From Gaoshiqia hydrogeniformans (GTDB lineage Bacteria; Bacteroidota; Bacteroidia; Bacteroidales; Prolixibacteraceae): a stretch of DNA of 64,000 bases. The position numbers and the translations under genes are program-made. The notes below the pieces were generated by a model, which saw only the letters and a list, made by a program, of their open reading frames with translations, was not told where the DNA came from and made no database searches. The stretch spans positions 62,001-126,000 of the forward strand of contig NZ_CP186334.1 in the NCBI RefSeq assembly GCF_049347105.1. The letters are read 5' to 3'. Below are positions 7,473 through 16,359 of the stretch, in pieces; within the stretch, counting starts at the first letter, position 1, and every line of letters begins with the position of its first letter.

Positions 7473-7708
7473 TAAATACCGGGAGTTGAGTTCGCAACTT
7501 GTGAGTAAAATTTTTCAATTCCCGGTTCATTTAAATCTATCTGCTGGTCGTTTTCAACAAGCTCTCCGGGTTTGCCTTGTCTTTTTACAAACAAATCCAT
7601 ACTTGCCGGGATTCCTGGAGGAATTGCTCTAACTTCTGCACCTGTAATGAATTGATTGTCCCATTCATGCATTTCATTCTCGATTTTGAATTTAATTTTT
7701 TTACTCAT
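7472..7708 (-). CDS. Ubiquitin-like beta-grasp protein (multiubiquitin-type single domain)
   Basis: A 78-residue protein with alternating short strands (KIKFKIENEMHEW, MDLFVKRQGKPG) as in the multiubiquitin beta-grasp family that accompanies prokaryotic E2-E1-JAMM operons. It has one Ubl copy. The C-terminus is STPGI rather than GG, so either the terminal Ile is used, or it is trimmed by the JAMM or DUF6527 protein to expose Gly. First gene of a tightly packed four-gene operon (7708 to 5181). No TAnnTTTG promoter was found in the short upstream gap, which is bounded by an IS1182-like end. Confidence 0.75.
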   Translation of the reverse strand: MSKKIKFKIENEMHEWDNQFITGAEVRAIPPGIPASMDLFVKRQGKPGELVENDQQIDLNEPGIEKFYSQVANSTPGI

Positions 7709-7758
7709 GATTTTGCTTTTAAATTATTAATACTATTATTTTAAGTTGGACATAACGC

Positions 7759-7811
7759 CAGTCTGTCTAAAATCCTATTTTAACGAAAAGATAGAAGATT
7801 TTTTACAGACA
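7759..7811. repeat. Solo IS1182-like end / miniature inverted-repeat remnant
   Basis: CAGTCTGTCTAAAA at 7759-7772 is identical to the left terminal repeat of the IS at 3752. About 40 bp on, 7797-7811 reads on the other strand as TGTCTGTAAAAAATC, a weaker match to the opposite end. It could be a remnant of a second IS copy or a very small derivative. It separates the Ubl operon from the DUF4917 gene. Confidence 0.5.
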
Positions 7812-8867
7812 TTAGTTACCCCAAACATTAACCGTGTTGGAATCGAATAAATTTACTTTACATTTAAATTTATCTTTGATTGAAAGAATATGTTTGGCAG
7901 CATTATCATCATACACACCGATATAAACGCTCTTTAATATTTGCCAGTTCCCGTCTTTATCTCTTCTCTTTTTTGCAGCACTGTTTATTGCGGTAATTAT
8001 ATGTTCATCATATTCACCAAAACCGAAACCAAAACAAACTAAAGAACCAGAAATTGAAGAAAGTGAATCGTAGCAATGTGTTAGATAACTGTTATGCCTA
8101 ATATGGCTTAATTTTTCACTACCATTACCAGCAGTAACAAAAATTGGATATTCTTTTCTTTCCATCCGAGCCTTGATGTTTTCGAGTAAAACATGTTGAC
8201 TGTCATATTCTTCTTTTACGATATCAACTCCAGCATCGAAGATGTGCAATGCACCATGAATATAATAAACGGATTGAGAATCTTTGTGCTTGCCCCAGCG
8301 CAGTTCTGACCATTGTATTTCCTCTTCAGGAACCCAAACATCAGTTTCTTCTGCTTCCCGACCAAAACCATCGCCTTTGTTTTCTATTGCATTACGCATT
8401 AAAACCCAATAAAGAAGCAAATCATAGTTTGTAGTAAAAACTTTACTGTTCTGCGAAAGAAACGAATTTAAAAAAGCTGCACAGGCTTTACTTTTTGCTT
8501 CCGATACAGCAAAAACATGTTCAGGGTGCAATTCTTTTATTGCATTTATTAAACTTTCCTTTAAAGTCAACGTTGCTTGATTAATTTTATCTACAACTTT
8601 TGATTCTGCACCAAAAACTTTGGAAATCTGAGCGACATTGTCAAGTTGCTCCATTAATAATTCAAAGTTGCTTGTTTTGATTATCTGAAAAAGCTTTTGT
8701 AGTGTATCATCTTTCAAGTTTTCAAGAAATTTGCTCAATGCATTGTATGAGAAAATGCCAGAGTCATAAGACATACTAAAACCATTCCCCATTAACAGGT
8801 GTTTTTGACGATTGCGTTTTCTTAAATAGTCGTTTACCTCTTGGTAAGTTTGGAGACTTTCATTCAT
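7812..8867 (-). CDS. DUF4917 / SIR2-like protein next to type I RM
   Basis: A 351-residue protein of the DUF4917 family, a SIR2-like Rossmann group. LLMGNGFSMSYD (25-35) is the glycine-rich nucleotide-binding start and VFTTNYDLLLYW (143-154) is the second SIR2-like signature; YIHGALHIF follows near residue 200. Related SIR2-like proteins in defence islands consume NAD after phage infection; whether this one does is unknown. Its start lies 5 bp past the hsdR stop, so it is almost surely co-transcribed with hsdM-hsdS-hsdR and may act as a guard or accessory effector of the RM system. Confidence 0.7.
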   Translation of the reverse strand: MNESLQTYQEVNDYLRKRNRQKHLLMGNGFSMSYDSGIFSYNALSKFLENLKDDTLQKLFQIIKTSNFELLMEQLDNVAQISKVFGAESKVVDKINQATLTLKESLINAIKELHPEHVFAVSEAKSKACAAFLNSFLSQNSKVFTTNYDLLLYWVLMRNAIENKGDGFGREAEETDVWVPEEEIQWSELRWGKHKDSQSVYYIHGALHIFDAGVDIVKEEYDSQHVLLENIKARMERKEYPIFVTAGNGSEKLSHIRHNSYLTHCYDSLSSISGSLVCFGFGFGEYDEHIITAINSAAKKRRDKDGNWQILKSVYIGVYDDNAAKHILSIKDKFKCKVNLFDSNTVNVWGN

Positions 8868-8872
8868 ATTTC

Positions 8873-11728
8873 CTAGCTGTTTGTCAGGCCATTGATAAAT
8901 GTATCAACGAAGTTTGTTATTTTTTTGAGTATTCTTTCACCAACTTTTTTGCGTTGGAGAACTGAGGGCTGTTCGCCTTGGATTAATGCCAGCACCTCGT
9001 CGCGTAATGGTTCTCGCTCGGCAAATAGGTAGTTTTCAATTAATTTCTCGGCTTTGTCGGCCTCCAGATTTTCTTCTTCTACCAGCTTGTTGAATGCTTT
9101 GATTTGCTCCTCGCTCCAGAATTTTTCGAAGGCTTCGGGTACATCTTCTGAATCTTCAATAACGGGTAGGTTTTCCAAAATAAATTTCTCAATCAGTTGA
9201 CGCTTGCTACGTAAGTGCGCTTCGCCTGAAAGAATGTCGAGAATTTCTTTACGTTTTTTCTCCTGTTCGGCTTTCTTGGCATCTTTCAGGTTGGCTAACA
9301 GTTTAAGTATGTAGGTAACATTTATTTCATCACGGTGAATTAATTCGAGTTCAAAATCAACATCATCTAAAATGGAAACTTTTTCTTTTTGATTGTCGGA
9401 TTTTACTTTGTCGTGTAAATCGAGGTATTTGCTTTTGTAATCTTCGAATTGTTGTTCGGTCATTGCCAAATCTTCCCATTTAAAATCGGCAAAGGTGGAG
9501 AGGATGTTTTTTAGGCGCATCAGTTCTCTGAATGCCTTAATGAATTTCAGTTCGTCTTCCTCGGTTTGTAAATCATTTACGCTGTTTACCGTTGGGGTGA
9601 TTTTAAGCAACTCGATAAATGCCTCGTTGAATTTCTTTACATACTCCTCATAAGGTTTCATTATGATTTCCTCGATAGCTTCTTTGTTACTAAAGAGGGT
9701 AATGGCACCATCGGTATGCTTTTTAAGATTACGGAATACAACAATATTTCCCTGCGATTTTTGCTCATTCAGTATACGGTTGGTACGTGAATAGGCTTGA
9801 ATTAATCCGTGGTATTTCAGGTTTTTGTCAACGTACAAGGTATTGAGTGCAGGGCTATCGAAACCTGTCAGAAACATATTTACGACCAGTAAAATATCAA
9901 CTTTACGTTCCTTTACTTTTTTGGAAATATCGTTGTAATAGTTGTAGAACGACTGGCTGTCTTTGGTTGAAAAGTTACTGCCGAACATTTGGTTGTAATG
10001 CCCGATATATTCGTCGAGCTTTTCACGGCTGTGTTTGTTCAGACCATACAAAGCACGAGGTTCTTCCACCACCGAAAGTTCTTCTGGTATAAAGCCATTG
10101 GCATCGGCATCTTCTTCGTTGGCTGCAAAGCTGAAAATGGTTGCTATTTTAAGGTTGTGTTCACCAGCTTCTTTTTTCTTGTGCAGAATATCGTAATACT
10201 TAATGAGTGTTTCTACGCCATTCACACAAAACATGCCAGTAAATTCCTGATTGTGGGTTTTGCGTTTGTGATGTGCCAGTATGTAATTGGAAATTTTCTC
10301 TAAACGAACAGACGATTCCATTAGTTCTTTGGTGTCGATGTCTTCTACCTCAATATCAATTTCGGTGGCTGCATCTTTCTTTTTGTACCGCCCTACATAT
10401 TCAACCGAAAATTTCAGAACGTTTTCGTCTTTTATGGCATCGGTAATGACATATTTGTGAAGGCAATCGCCAAATAAATCTTTGGTGGTACGTTTACCTA
10501 ATTCGTTTTTGGCTGCATTGTCGGCAAAGATTGGCGTACCCGTAAACCCGAACATTTGCGGATTGTTGAAAAACTGCTTTATGCGGTTGTGGGTATCTCC
10601 AAACTGTGAACGGTGGCACTCATCGAAAATGAAAACAATACGCTCGTTCTGCATCTTCTCCATTTTGCCCTGATACTGCTTTTTGCTGATGGCAGTATTG
10701 AGCTTTTGAATGGTGGTGACAATAAGCTTGGTATCGTCGGCAAACTGGTTAACCAGTTGTTTGGTGTTGTCGGTGCCATCGATACATCCCTTGCTGAAAC
10801 TGTTGAACTCCTTGTTGGTTTGGTAATCGAGGTCCTTACGGTCGACTACAAACACCACTTTTTTAACCTTTGGCAAAGCCGTTAAAATTTGGCTTGCTTT
10901 AAATGAGGTTAATGTTTTGCCCGAACCTGTGGTATGCCAAACGTAGCCATTTTTGCGGCTGTGCATCACCTTGTCGATAAGTGCTTCAACGGCATAAAAC
11001 TGATAAGGGCGCAATACCATTAGTATTTTATTGGTTTCGTTGAGTACAATGTACTTGCATATCATTTTTGAGATATGGCAAGGTTCAAGAAAGTCGCTGG
11101 TAAAACCGTTCAGAATATTGGTTAGGCGTTTGTTCCCCTTGTCTGTCCAGTAGAATGTTTGTTTGAATGACTGGTAGCGGTTGTTGGCGTAATACTTTGT
11201 ATTTACCCCGTTGCTGATGACAAATAGCTGAATGTATTGGAACAAGGCAGCACTTGCCCCGAACGAATGCCTTTGATAACGATTGACTTGGTTGAACGCT
11301 TCTTTAAGCTCTAACCCACGGCGTTTGAGTTCGATTTGAACCAAGGGCAAGCCATTTATAAGTAAGGTAACATCGTAGCGGTTTTTGTATGTGCCCTCCA
11401 TACTTACCTGGTGTGTAACCTGAAACTGGTTTTGACACCAATGTTCGGTTTGAATAAACTCAAAATATAAGTTGTCGCCATTATCCCGAACAATGTGCTG
11501 TTTCTCACGCAGCGTTTTTGCTTTTTCGAAAACCGAACCTTTACTGAGGATATTCAGCACTTTTTCAAATTCACTTTCGGAAAATGTAACTCCATTATGT
11601 TTTTCAAGCTGGGTTTTCAGGTTGGTAATTAACTCATTCTCATCTTTGATATGCACCAAACCGTAACCTAGCTTTTGGAGCTGTTCTACTAGCTGGTTTT
11701 CTAATATTTGTTCGGGTTGTTTGCTCAT
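8873..11728 (-). CDS. hsdR: Type I restriction enzyme R subunit (HsdR)
   Basis: A 951-residue restriction and translocation subunit. Domains in order: N-terminal PD-(D/E)xK nuclease (Asp119, Glu133-Leu-Lys135), SF2 helicase with Walker A GSGKT (268-272), DECH box (369-372), motif III FTGTP (395-399), second RecA domain to about residue 700 (FLTGFDSPALNTLYVD), and a helical C-terminal part that docks on the methylase. It cleaves unmodified DNA after ATP-driven translocation when assembled with HsdM and HsdS. It starts 3 bp after hsdS, within one operon. Length and motifs are normal, so it looks active. Confidence 0.95.
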   Translation of the reverse strand: MSKQPEQILENQLVEQLQKLGYGLVHIKDENELITNLKTQLEKHNGVTFSESEFEKVLNILSKGSVFEKAKTLREKQHIVRDNGDNLYFEFIQTEHWCQNQFQVTHQVSMEGTYKNRYDVTLLINGLPLVQIELKRRGLELKEAFNQVNRYQRHSFGASAALFQYIQLFVISNGVNTKYYANNRYQSFKQTFYWTDKGNKRLTNILNGFTSDFLEPCHISKMICKYIVLNETNKILMVLRPYQFYAVEALIDKVMHSRKNGYVWHTTGSGKTLTSFKASQILTALPKVKKVVFVVDRKDLDYQTNKEFNSFSKGCIDGTDNTKQLVNQFADDTKLIVTTIQKLNTAISKKQYQGKMEKMQNERIVFIFDECHRSQFGDTHNRIKQFFNNPQMFGFTGTPIFADNAAKNELGKRTTKDLFGDCLHKYVITDAIKDENVLKFSVEYVGRYKKKDAATEIDIEVEDIDTKELMESSVRLEKISNYILAHHKRKTHNQEFTGMFCVNGVETLIKYYDILHKKKEAGEHNLKIATIFSFAANEEDADANGFIPEELSVVEEPRALYGLNKHSREKLDEYIGHYNQMFGSNFSTKDSQSFYNYYNDISKKVKERKVDILLVVNMFLTGFDSPALNTLYVDKNLKYHGLIQAYSRTNRILNEQKSQGNIVVFRNLKKHTDGAITLFSNKEAIEEIIMKPYEEYVKKFNEAFIELLKITPTVNSVNDLQTEEDELKFIKAFRELMRLKNILSTFADFKWEDLAMTEQQFEDYKSKYLDLHDKVKSDNQKEKVSILDDVDFELELIHRDEINVTYILKLLANLKDAKKAEQEKKRKEILDILSGEAHLRSKRQLIEKFILENLPVIEDSEDVPEAFEKFWSEEQIKAFNKLVEEENLEADKAEKLIENYLFAEREPLRDEVLALIQGEQPSVLQRKKVGERILKKITNFVDTFINGLTNS

Positions 11729-11731
11729 AGT

Positions 11732-12964
11732 TTAGGCACAAAACATTTTTTGTAGTAACCCTTTTTTCCATTGGGTAGTTTGCTCAATTTGGCCTTCAAT
11801 ATTGGATATTTGATTGTCAAGAGTTGAAAGGAATTCAGCTATTTTAACCTGTTCGTCATAGTTCGGCATATTTATTTTCAGTTTTTCAAATTCATTCTGC
11901 CCTAAAGTTTTATTTCGCCCTGCACCGCCTGGTGAAGCTAGTTTAAGAAGATATTCACCTTTAGGAGAAAGGAAAAAATGGTATATAAAGTCTATTGATA
12001 CTTCATTGGTAATAGGTGCATACATAGGAAAACGATGTGAAGCAATAAGTCCTACTTCATTCAAGCTTGTTTTTGCTACTGCTCTTTCCCATGCAAAAAC
12101 AATATTCAATATAAGCATATCTTCTTTTACCCAAAAGACTCTTTTATTTCCAAGTTTTTCTCCTGTTATTTCTTCCTTATGAAATATACCTTTCCCATGC
12201 GAACGAATTCCCAGTTCTCGGTAGGTTTGATTTACGTCAACTTGCACAGGTTCTGAATATCGTTTAAGAATTTTAGAAACAGGTATCTCTGTCCAATCAG
12301 GGAATTCACCATTATTTGATTTTTTAAAACGTATTTTCTGTTTGAATAGTTTTTGTACTACTCCCAACTTGTAATTTTGCAGTTTTTCTTTTTGCTCTCT
12401 TAATAAACTAAGTCGCTTTTCTATTTCGGAAAAGAAACCAACTATTTTTTCTTGTTCTTTGGAAGATGTCGGAATATTGATTTTTTCACCTTTTAGGAAG
12501 TCACTATTCCCTATATTCATAGTGTTCTTTGCACCGATATGAACTAACGGAACTAAATAATTAAATGTACTGGTACTTGAAGAAAAAAATATATCAATTA
12601 ATGACCCGATGCTATTAGTTTCTGGTTTAAAAACTGCATATAGCACTGAAACAACCCCTATTCTGTCTGTTTTATTTTGTTTTATTATACCGAAAGGAAA
12701 ATCTGCAGTAGGGCTTTTTGTGTAAACAATATCATTTGGGAATACAACTTTATAATTAGATAAATTTTCAGATGCATAGGAACGTCCTAAATGTTCAATT
12801 TGATTAACTACACCTTTTTCTTTTGCAACAGAAAAGACTTCCAAATATTCTTGATTGTTATTGCGAATTTTGTGCTCATCTAATATTTCAGATAATGAGA
12901 CACTTTTCCAATTTTCATGAAACTCGGGGAAACGCAATACTGGATTAATGTGTGTGTCTTTCAT
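11732..12964 (-). CDS. hsdS: Type I RM specificity subunit (HsdS)
   Basis: A 410-residue specificity subunit with two target-recognition halves. Each ends with a conserved coiled-coil helix: KLQNYKLGVVQKLFKQKI (about 195-212) and QWKKGLLQKMFCA at the C-terminus. The first TRD lies in roughly 1-170 and the second in 215-390 (FPDWTEIPVSKIL opens it). Each TRD reads one half of a bipartite DNA site. It sits between hsdM and hsdR with almost no gaps. No inverted TRD copies or recombinase for phase variation are present nearby. The recognition sequence cannot be read from the protein. Confidence 0.92.
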   Translation of the reverse strand: MKDTHINPVLRFPEFHENWKSVSLSEILDEHKIRNNNQEYLEVFSVAKEKGVVNQIEHLGRSYASENLSNYKVVFPNDIVYTKSPTADFPFGIIKQNKTDRIGVVSVLYAVFKPETNSIGSLIDIFFSSSTSTFNYLVPLVHIGAKNTMNIGNSDFLKGEKINIPTSSKEQEKIVGFFSEIEKRLSLLREQKEKLQNYKLGVVQKLFKQKIRFKKSNNGEFPDWTEIPVSKILKRYSEPVQVDVNQTYRELGIRSHGKGIFHKEEITGEKLGNKRVFWVKEDMLILNIVFAWERAVAKTSLNEVGLIASHRFPMYAPITNEVSIDFIYHFFLSPKGEYLLKLASPGGAGRNKTLGQNEFEKLKINMPNYDEQVKIAEFLSTLDNQISNIEGQIEQTTQWKKGLLQKMFCA

Positions 12965-14599
12965 TTAAAATGGCACTGAAATATTTAATTCTTTACAAAA
13001 ATCTTCGATTCGAGTTTTATTTGCACTAAGCTTTTGTTCTAAAGAGTGTAAATCCTCTGAAACTCGGGAGACATCTATTTCCATTTCACTTATAGTGGAA
13101 TCAATATATCTTGGGATATTAAGATTGTATTCATTCTCTTCAATTTCACTTAATCCAATTTTAACACTATATCTTGTCAATTCATTTCGTGACTGATATG
13201 TTGATACAATTTTATCAATATCAATATCACGCAAGTAATTTTGAGTACTTTTCTCAAAATCTTGACTAGCATCTATGAACAATATATCTCCCGGATGTTC
13301 TCTACATTTTTTAAAAACAAGAATACATGTAGGGATTTCCGTACCAAAAAATATCTTTTCTGGCAAACCAATTATTGCATCTAAATAATTCTTTTCATTT
13401 ATCAGATATTTTCTAATGTGTTGTTCTGAACCAGCTCTAAATAATGCTCCATGTGGTAATACAATTGCCATAGTGCCGTTGTCGTCTAACTGGTAAATCA
13501 TGTGTTGCACAAAGGCAAAGTCGGCTTTACTACTTGGTGCCAGTTTTCCGTATTGGCTAAAGCGGTCGTCGCTTGTAAATAATTGGTTGGCACTCCACTT
13601 GGCGGAGAAAGGGGGATTCGCCACCACCGCCTCAAAACGCATGTCGAGGTGTTGTGGGTGTTCCAGTGTGTCTTCTTGTTTAATGTCGAATTTACGGTAA
13701 TGCACATCGTGCAAAATCATATTCATTCGGCAAAGGTTGTATGTGGTACGGTTAAGTTCCTGACCGTAATAGTTGTTTACATTTTCCACCTCTTTGGCTA
13801 CACGCAGCAATAAAGAACCCGAACCACAGGTTGGGTCATAAACGGATTTTAGTTTTGTTTTTCCTGTTGTAACCAGTTTTGCCAAAATGGTACTTACGCC
13901 TTGTGGGGTGTAAAATTCTCCTGCTTTTTTTCCTGCACCACTGGCAAATTGTCCAATCAGGTATTCGTAGGCATCACCTAAAACATCCAGTTCGGTATCG
14001 TTTAGCCTGAAATCAATTTTATTAAGGTGCGCCAGCACCTTTGCAATTATTGTATTTCGTGCTTCGGGAGTTTTACCGAGTTTGGTACTGTTTAAATCCA
14101 TGTCCTCGAAAAGATTGTCGAAATCTTCTTCGCTATCCGTACCCATCGTACTGTTTTGGATATTAATCAGGATTTTTTGAAGGTCTTCGAGGATGAAATT
14201 ACTTGCGGTTACTTTGTCGTCAAGTTTTCCAGACTTTATGTCCTCGATTTGTTCCTGGTCTGTATCAAAGGCATCGTGACCAAGTCCGTTTCCACGTTTT
14301 ACTAATTCGCAAAACAATTCTGATGGTTTAAGGAAATATCCAAGTTTCTCCAATGATTCTTCCCGAATTGCTTCAATGTATTCTTTTCCTTGTTCGGTGT
14401 CTTCCTGTATATCTTGGTAGCTAATTCCATCGGGTTTTAAAATGGAGTCGGCATATATTTCCATCTTCTCAGCCAGATATTTGTAAAAAATAAATCCGAG
14501 TATGTAATCTCGGAACTCATCGGCATTCATTCTCCCCCGAAGCGTATCGGCAATATTCCAAAGTTGCTGTTCTAATTGTTTTTTATGGTCTTCTGACAT
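12965..14599 (-). CDS. hsdM: Type I RM methyltransferase subunit (HsdM)
   Basis: A 544-residue N6-adenine methyltransferase. An N-terminal helical domain (1-140) is followed by GEFYTP (227-232), the SAM-binding motif DPTCGSG (255-261) and the catalytic NPPF (328-331), then a C-terminal helical region that contacts HsdS. It methylates adenines at the HsdS-defined site and, with HsdR, gives restriction. First gene of the hsdM-hsdS-hsdR-DUF4917 operon; stop and next start are adjacent (12965/12964). Confidence 0.95.
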   Translation of the reverse strand: MSEDHKKQLEQQLWNIADTLRGRMNADEFRDYILGFIFYKYLAEKMEIYADSILKPDGISYQDIQEDTEQGKEYIEAIREESLEKLGYFLKPSELFCELVKRGNGLGHDAFDTDQEQIEDIKSGKLDDKVTASNFILEDLQKILINIQNSTMGTDSEEDFDNLFEDMDLNSTKLGKTPEARNTIIAKVLAHLNKIDFRLNDTELDVLGDAYEYLIGQFASGAGKKAGEFYTPQGVSTILAKLVTTGKTKLKSVYDPTCGSGSLLLRVAKEVENVNNYYGQELNRTTYNLCRMNMILHDVHYRKFDIKQEDTLEHPQHLDMRFEAVVANPPFSAKWSANQLFTSDDRFSQYGKLAPSSKADFAFVQHMIYQLDDNGTMAIVLPHGALFRAGSEQHIRKYLINEKNYLDAIIGLPEKIFFGTEIPTCILVFKKCREHPGDILFIDASQDFEKSTQNYLRDIDIDKIVSTYQSRNELTRYSVKIGLSEIEENEYNLNIPRYIDSTISEMEIDVSRVSEDLHSLEQKLSANKTRIEDFCKELNISVPF

Positions 14600-15050
14600 A
14601 CAATATAATTTTCAATCTTGTTTGTAAAAGCTCTAAAAGTACAGATAAAGCTTGGAATTACCTGCGGTGCGTGGGCTAAAAACAGCTCTTCCCGCAAAAA
14701 TGGGATTTGTGCGTTTGCCTGTGTGTTTTGCGGGATGTGCTGTTTGTGCGGTGGGGCAAAGCTCCTATTAATTCAGCGCACTTTCCCTCTTCCACCGGGA
14801 TGTTAATCCGGGGTTAATGAGAATCGGGTATATCATCCGGCCAAATATTTAATGAGTCGGCTTTTTGCAAACCCCACCCGGTCTTCGTCAGCGAAAGCAG
14901 TACCTTTTATTTTACTGGTTCTTTCAGATTTTTTTTCATCAGCGTGGAAAAGGGGTGATGTTTTTTAAACCGGAAGTATATTCAACCCAAATTAGGTTTT
15001 CATTATCCGAATCCTGAATGATTTCTACGCCACTGAAATTTTATCGTAGA
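14600..15050. other. Intergenic stretch without a supportable gene
   Basis: About 450 bp between the hsdM start and the next minus-strand gene. It must contain the hsd promoter, but no TAnnTTTG box is clear. A short plus-strand ORF (14618-14806) has no recognisable features. Confidence 0.4.
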
Positions 15051-16241
15051 TTAATATTCTTCAATCTTCTTAATGATCCGCTGTAAGGCGTCGATCGCTT
15101 TTTGTTTGTCCCGCTCTTCCGGCACATACGATTTACTGCGCATGCCGTCGTAGGATAAATTTTCTTTATATGGTGAGGAAAGGTGAGGCACAATCGTTTT
15201 AAAAACTTCGTTCATCGATCTGCCAACCAGAATCCGCAATTCATCGGCCGCTCTTAATATTAGTCCGGTTTGGTCGGAAGAAAGGGCGCATACCACTTTT
15301 TGTTTGGGTTTAGTTGACACAGGTCCTTTCGTACTGGTTTTATATGCTCTAATGGAAAGGCGCATGCTCTTTTCGAGATAGGAGATTTCATGCCGGAACC
15401 AATTCAAAAGCACCTTGGTCAGATCGGGATATTTGCCGGAAAAGATGGCGTCAGGTTTCCGGGGCAGTTGCCGAAACGCCTTGGCGTAAACCAACAGGTA
15501 CTCCATCTTACCTTCCGACGTTTTATAGTTGCTGACATCTTTGTTCAGCCGTTGTAACAGGTAATCAGCGTAAAGCCGATGGTTGAAGTTCATGTAGATC
15601 AAGCGTTCGTCAAGCACCGAAAAGAAACTGCTAACAGCGTTGGATTCCAGGTTTTCAACTTCCTGGAACAAGTCCTTGATGTAGGAAATTTCCTGAAAGG
15701 TCAATTCGTGTTCCTGTTGCGCTTGGTTCAGAAAACGCCTGACGACAGGGACCAGGATGCCGGTGGCAAGTTGAAACGCTTCCTGTGATTTTAATTTTTT
15801 CTCAACTGCCCTGATCCTGCCATTCAATTCTGCTTTCACGCGGGAAAGATAAATTATGGGTAGCCGTTCATTCAATACCAAATAAGCGGAAAACCGCCTT
15901 TCCAAAAAATGAATAAGTTCATCCACGCATATAACCAGTTCTTCAAAAACCGGCTTCAGTGCAGGATATGTTGTTTGGTGAGCCTGGTTCCTGACAGCCT
16001 GATCTAGTAAAACGACTAGGCTGGTATGGTACAACTTGATAAAATAATTTAGTTCGGCTTCGTTACCGCTACTAAAAACCAACAGTTTGATTGCCCCCAT
16101 GATCTTTGTCTTTTCAGGTCCAATGCCTTTCATGATCCGCCTAATATCTTCCGGTTGAAGGGCAGAAACTTGTGTTTTTACAGGGTTGAGGGTGACCGTA
16201 ATCACTGTATCGAGCCATTCCAGTATATATCGTTCATTCAT
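15051..16241 (-). CDS. All-helical cytosolic protein of unknown function, next to a hybrid sensor
   Basis: A 396-residue protein that I cannot assign to a family. It is predicted almost entirely helical, with no signal peptide, membrane segment, Cys cluster or nucleotide motif. A basic linker (about 300-320, rich in Lys/Thr) leads to a C-terminal module, AADELRILVGRSMNEVF to SKSYVPEERDKQKAI, that looks like a separate small domain. It lies downstream of the hybrid kinase/LuxR gene on the same strand, across two inverted repeats (16264-16344). In CTnDOT-like elements a sensor and response regulator activate RteC; by position this gene could be an equivalent regulator, but I see no RteC similarity. 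Confidence 0.6.
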   Translation of the reverse strand: MNERYILEWLDTVITVTLNPVKTQVSALQPEDIRRIMKGIGPEKTKIMGAIKLLVFSSGNEAELNYFIKLYHTSLVVLLDQAVRNQAHQTTYPALKPVFEELVICVDELIHFLERRFSAYLVLNERLPIIYLSRVKAELNGRIRAVEKKLKSQEAFQLATGILVPVVRRFLNQAQQEHELTFQEISYIKDLFQEVENLESNAVSSFFSVLDERLIYMNFNHRLYADYLLQRLNKDVSNYKTSEGKMEYLLVYAKAFRQLPRKPDAIFSGKYPDLTKVLLNWFRHEISYLEKSMRLSIRAYKTSTKGPVSTKPKQKVVCALSSDQTGLILRAADELRILVGRSMNEVFKTIVPHLSSPYKENLSYDGMRSKSYVPEERDKQKAIDALQRIIKKIEEY

Positions 16242-16263
16242 AAGCCACGTATTTAGAGATTAC

Positions 16264-16344
16264 CCGAAATTATTGATCAAATTTCGGATTCTTTTGTCTT
16301 AAATCCGATACGTAACTTCTACTACTTCCGTACTCAAATAGTAG
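16264..16344. promoter_or_regulatory. Two inverted repeats between hybrid sensor and helical protein genes
   Basis: CCGAAATT-N8-AATTTCGG (16264-16287) is a perfect 8-bp dyad 23 bp upstream of the ATG at 16241. A second pair, CTACTA/TAGTAG (16319-16324, 16339-16344), lies further up. They could be operators for the LuxR-type output domain of the gene just upstream, or a terminator for it; the lack of a T-run favours operator. Confidence 0.4.
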
Positions 16345-16359
16345 TATTCCCGGCCTCAA

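Noticed and set aside
16264..16287. Intrinsic terminator for the hybrid kinase gene
   Set aside because: A perfect stem but no T-run on either strand and close to the next start; kept as an operator candidate instead.
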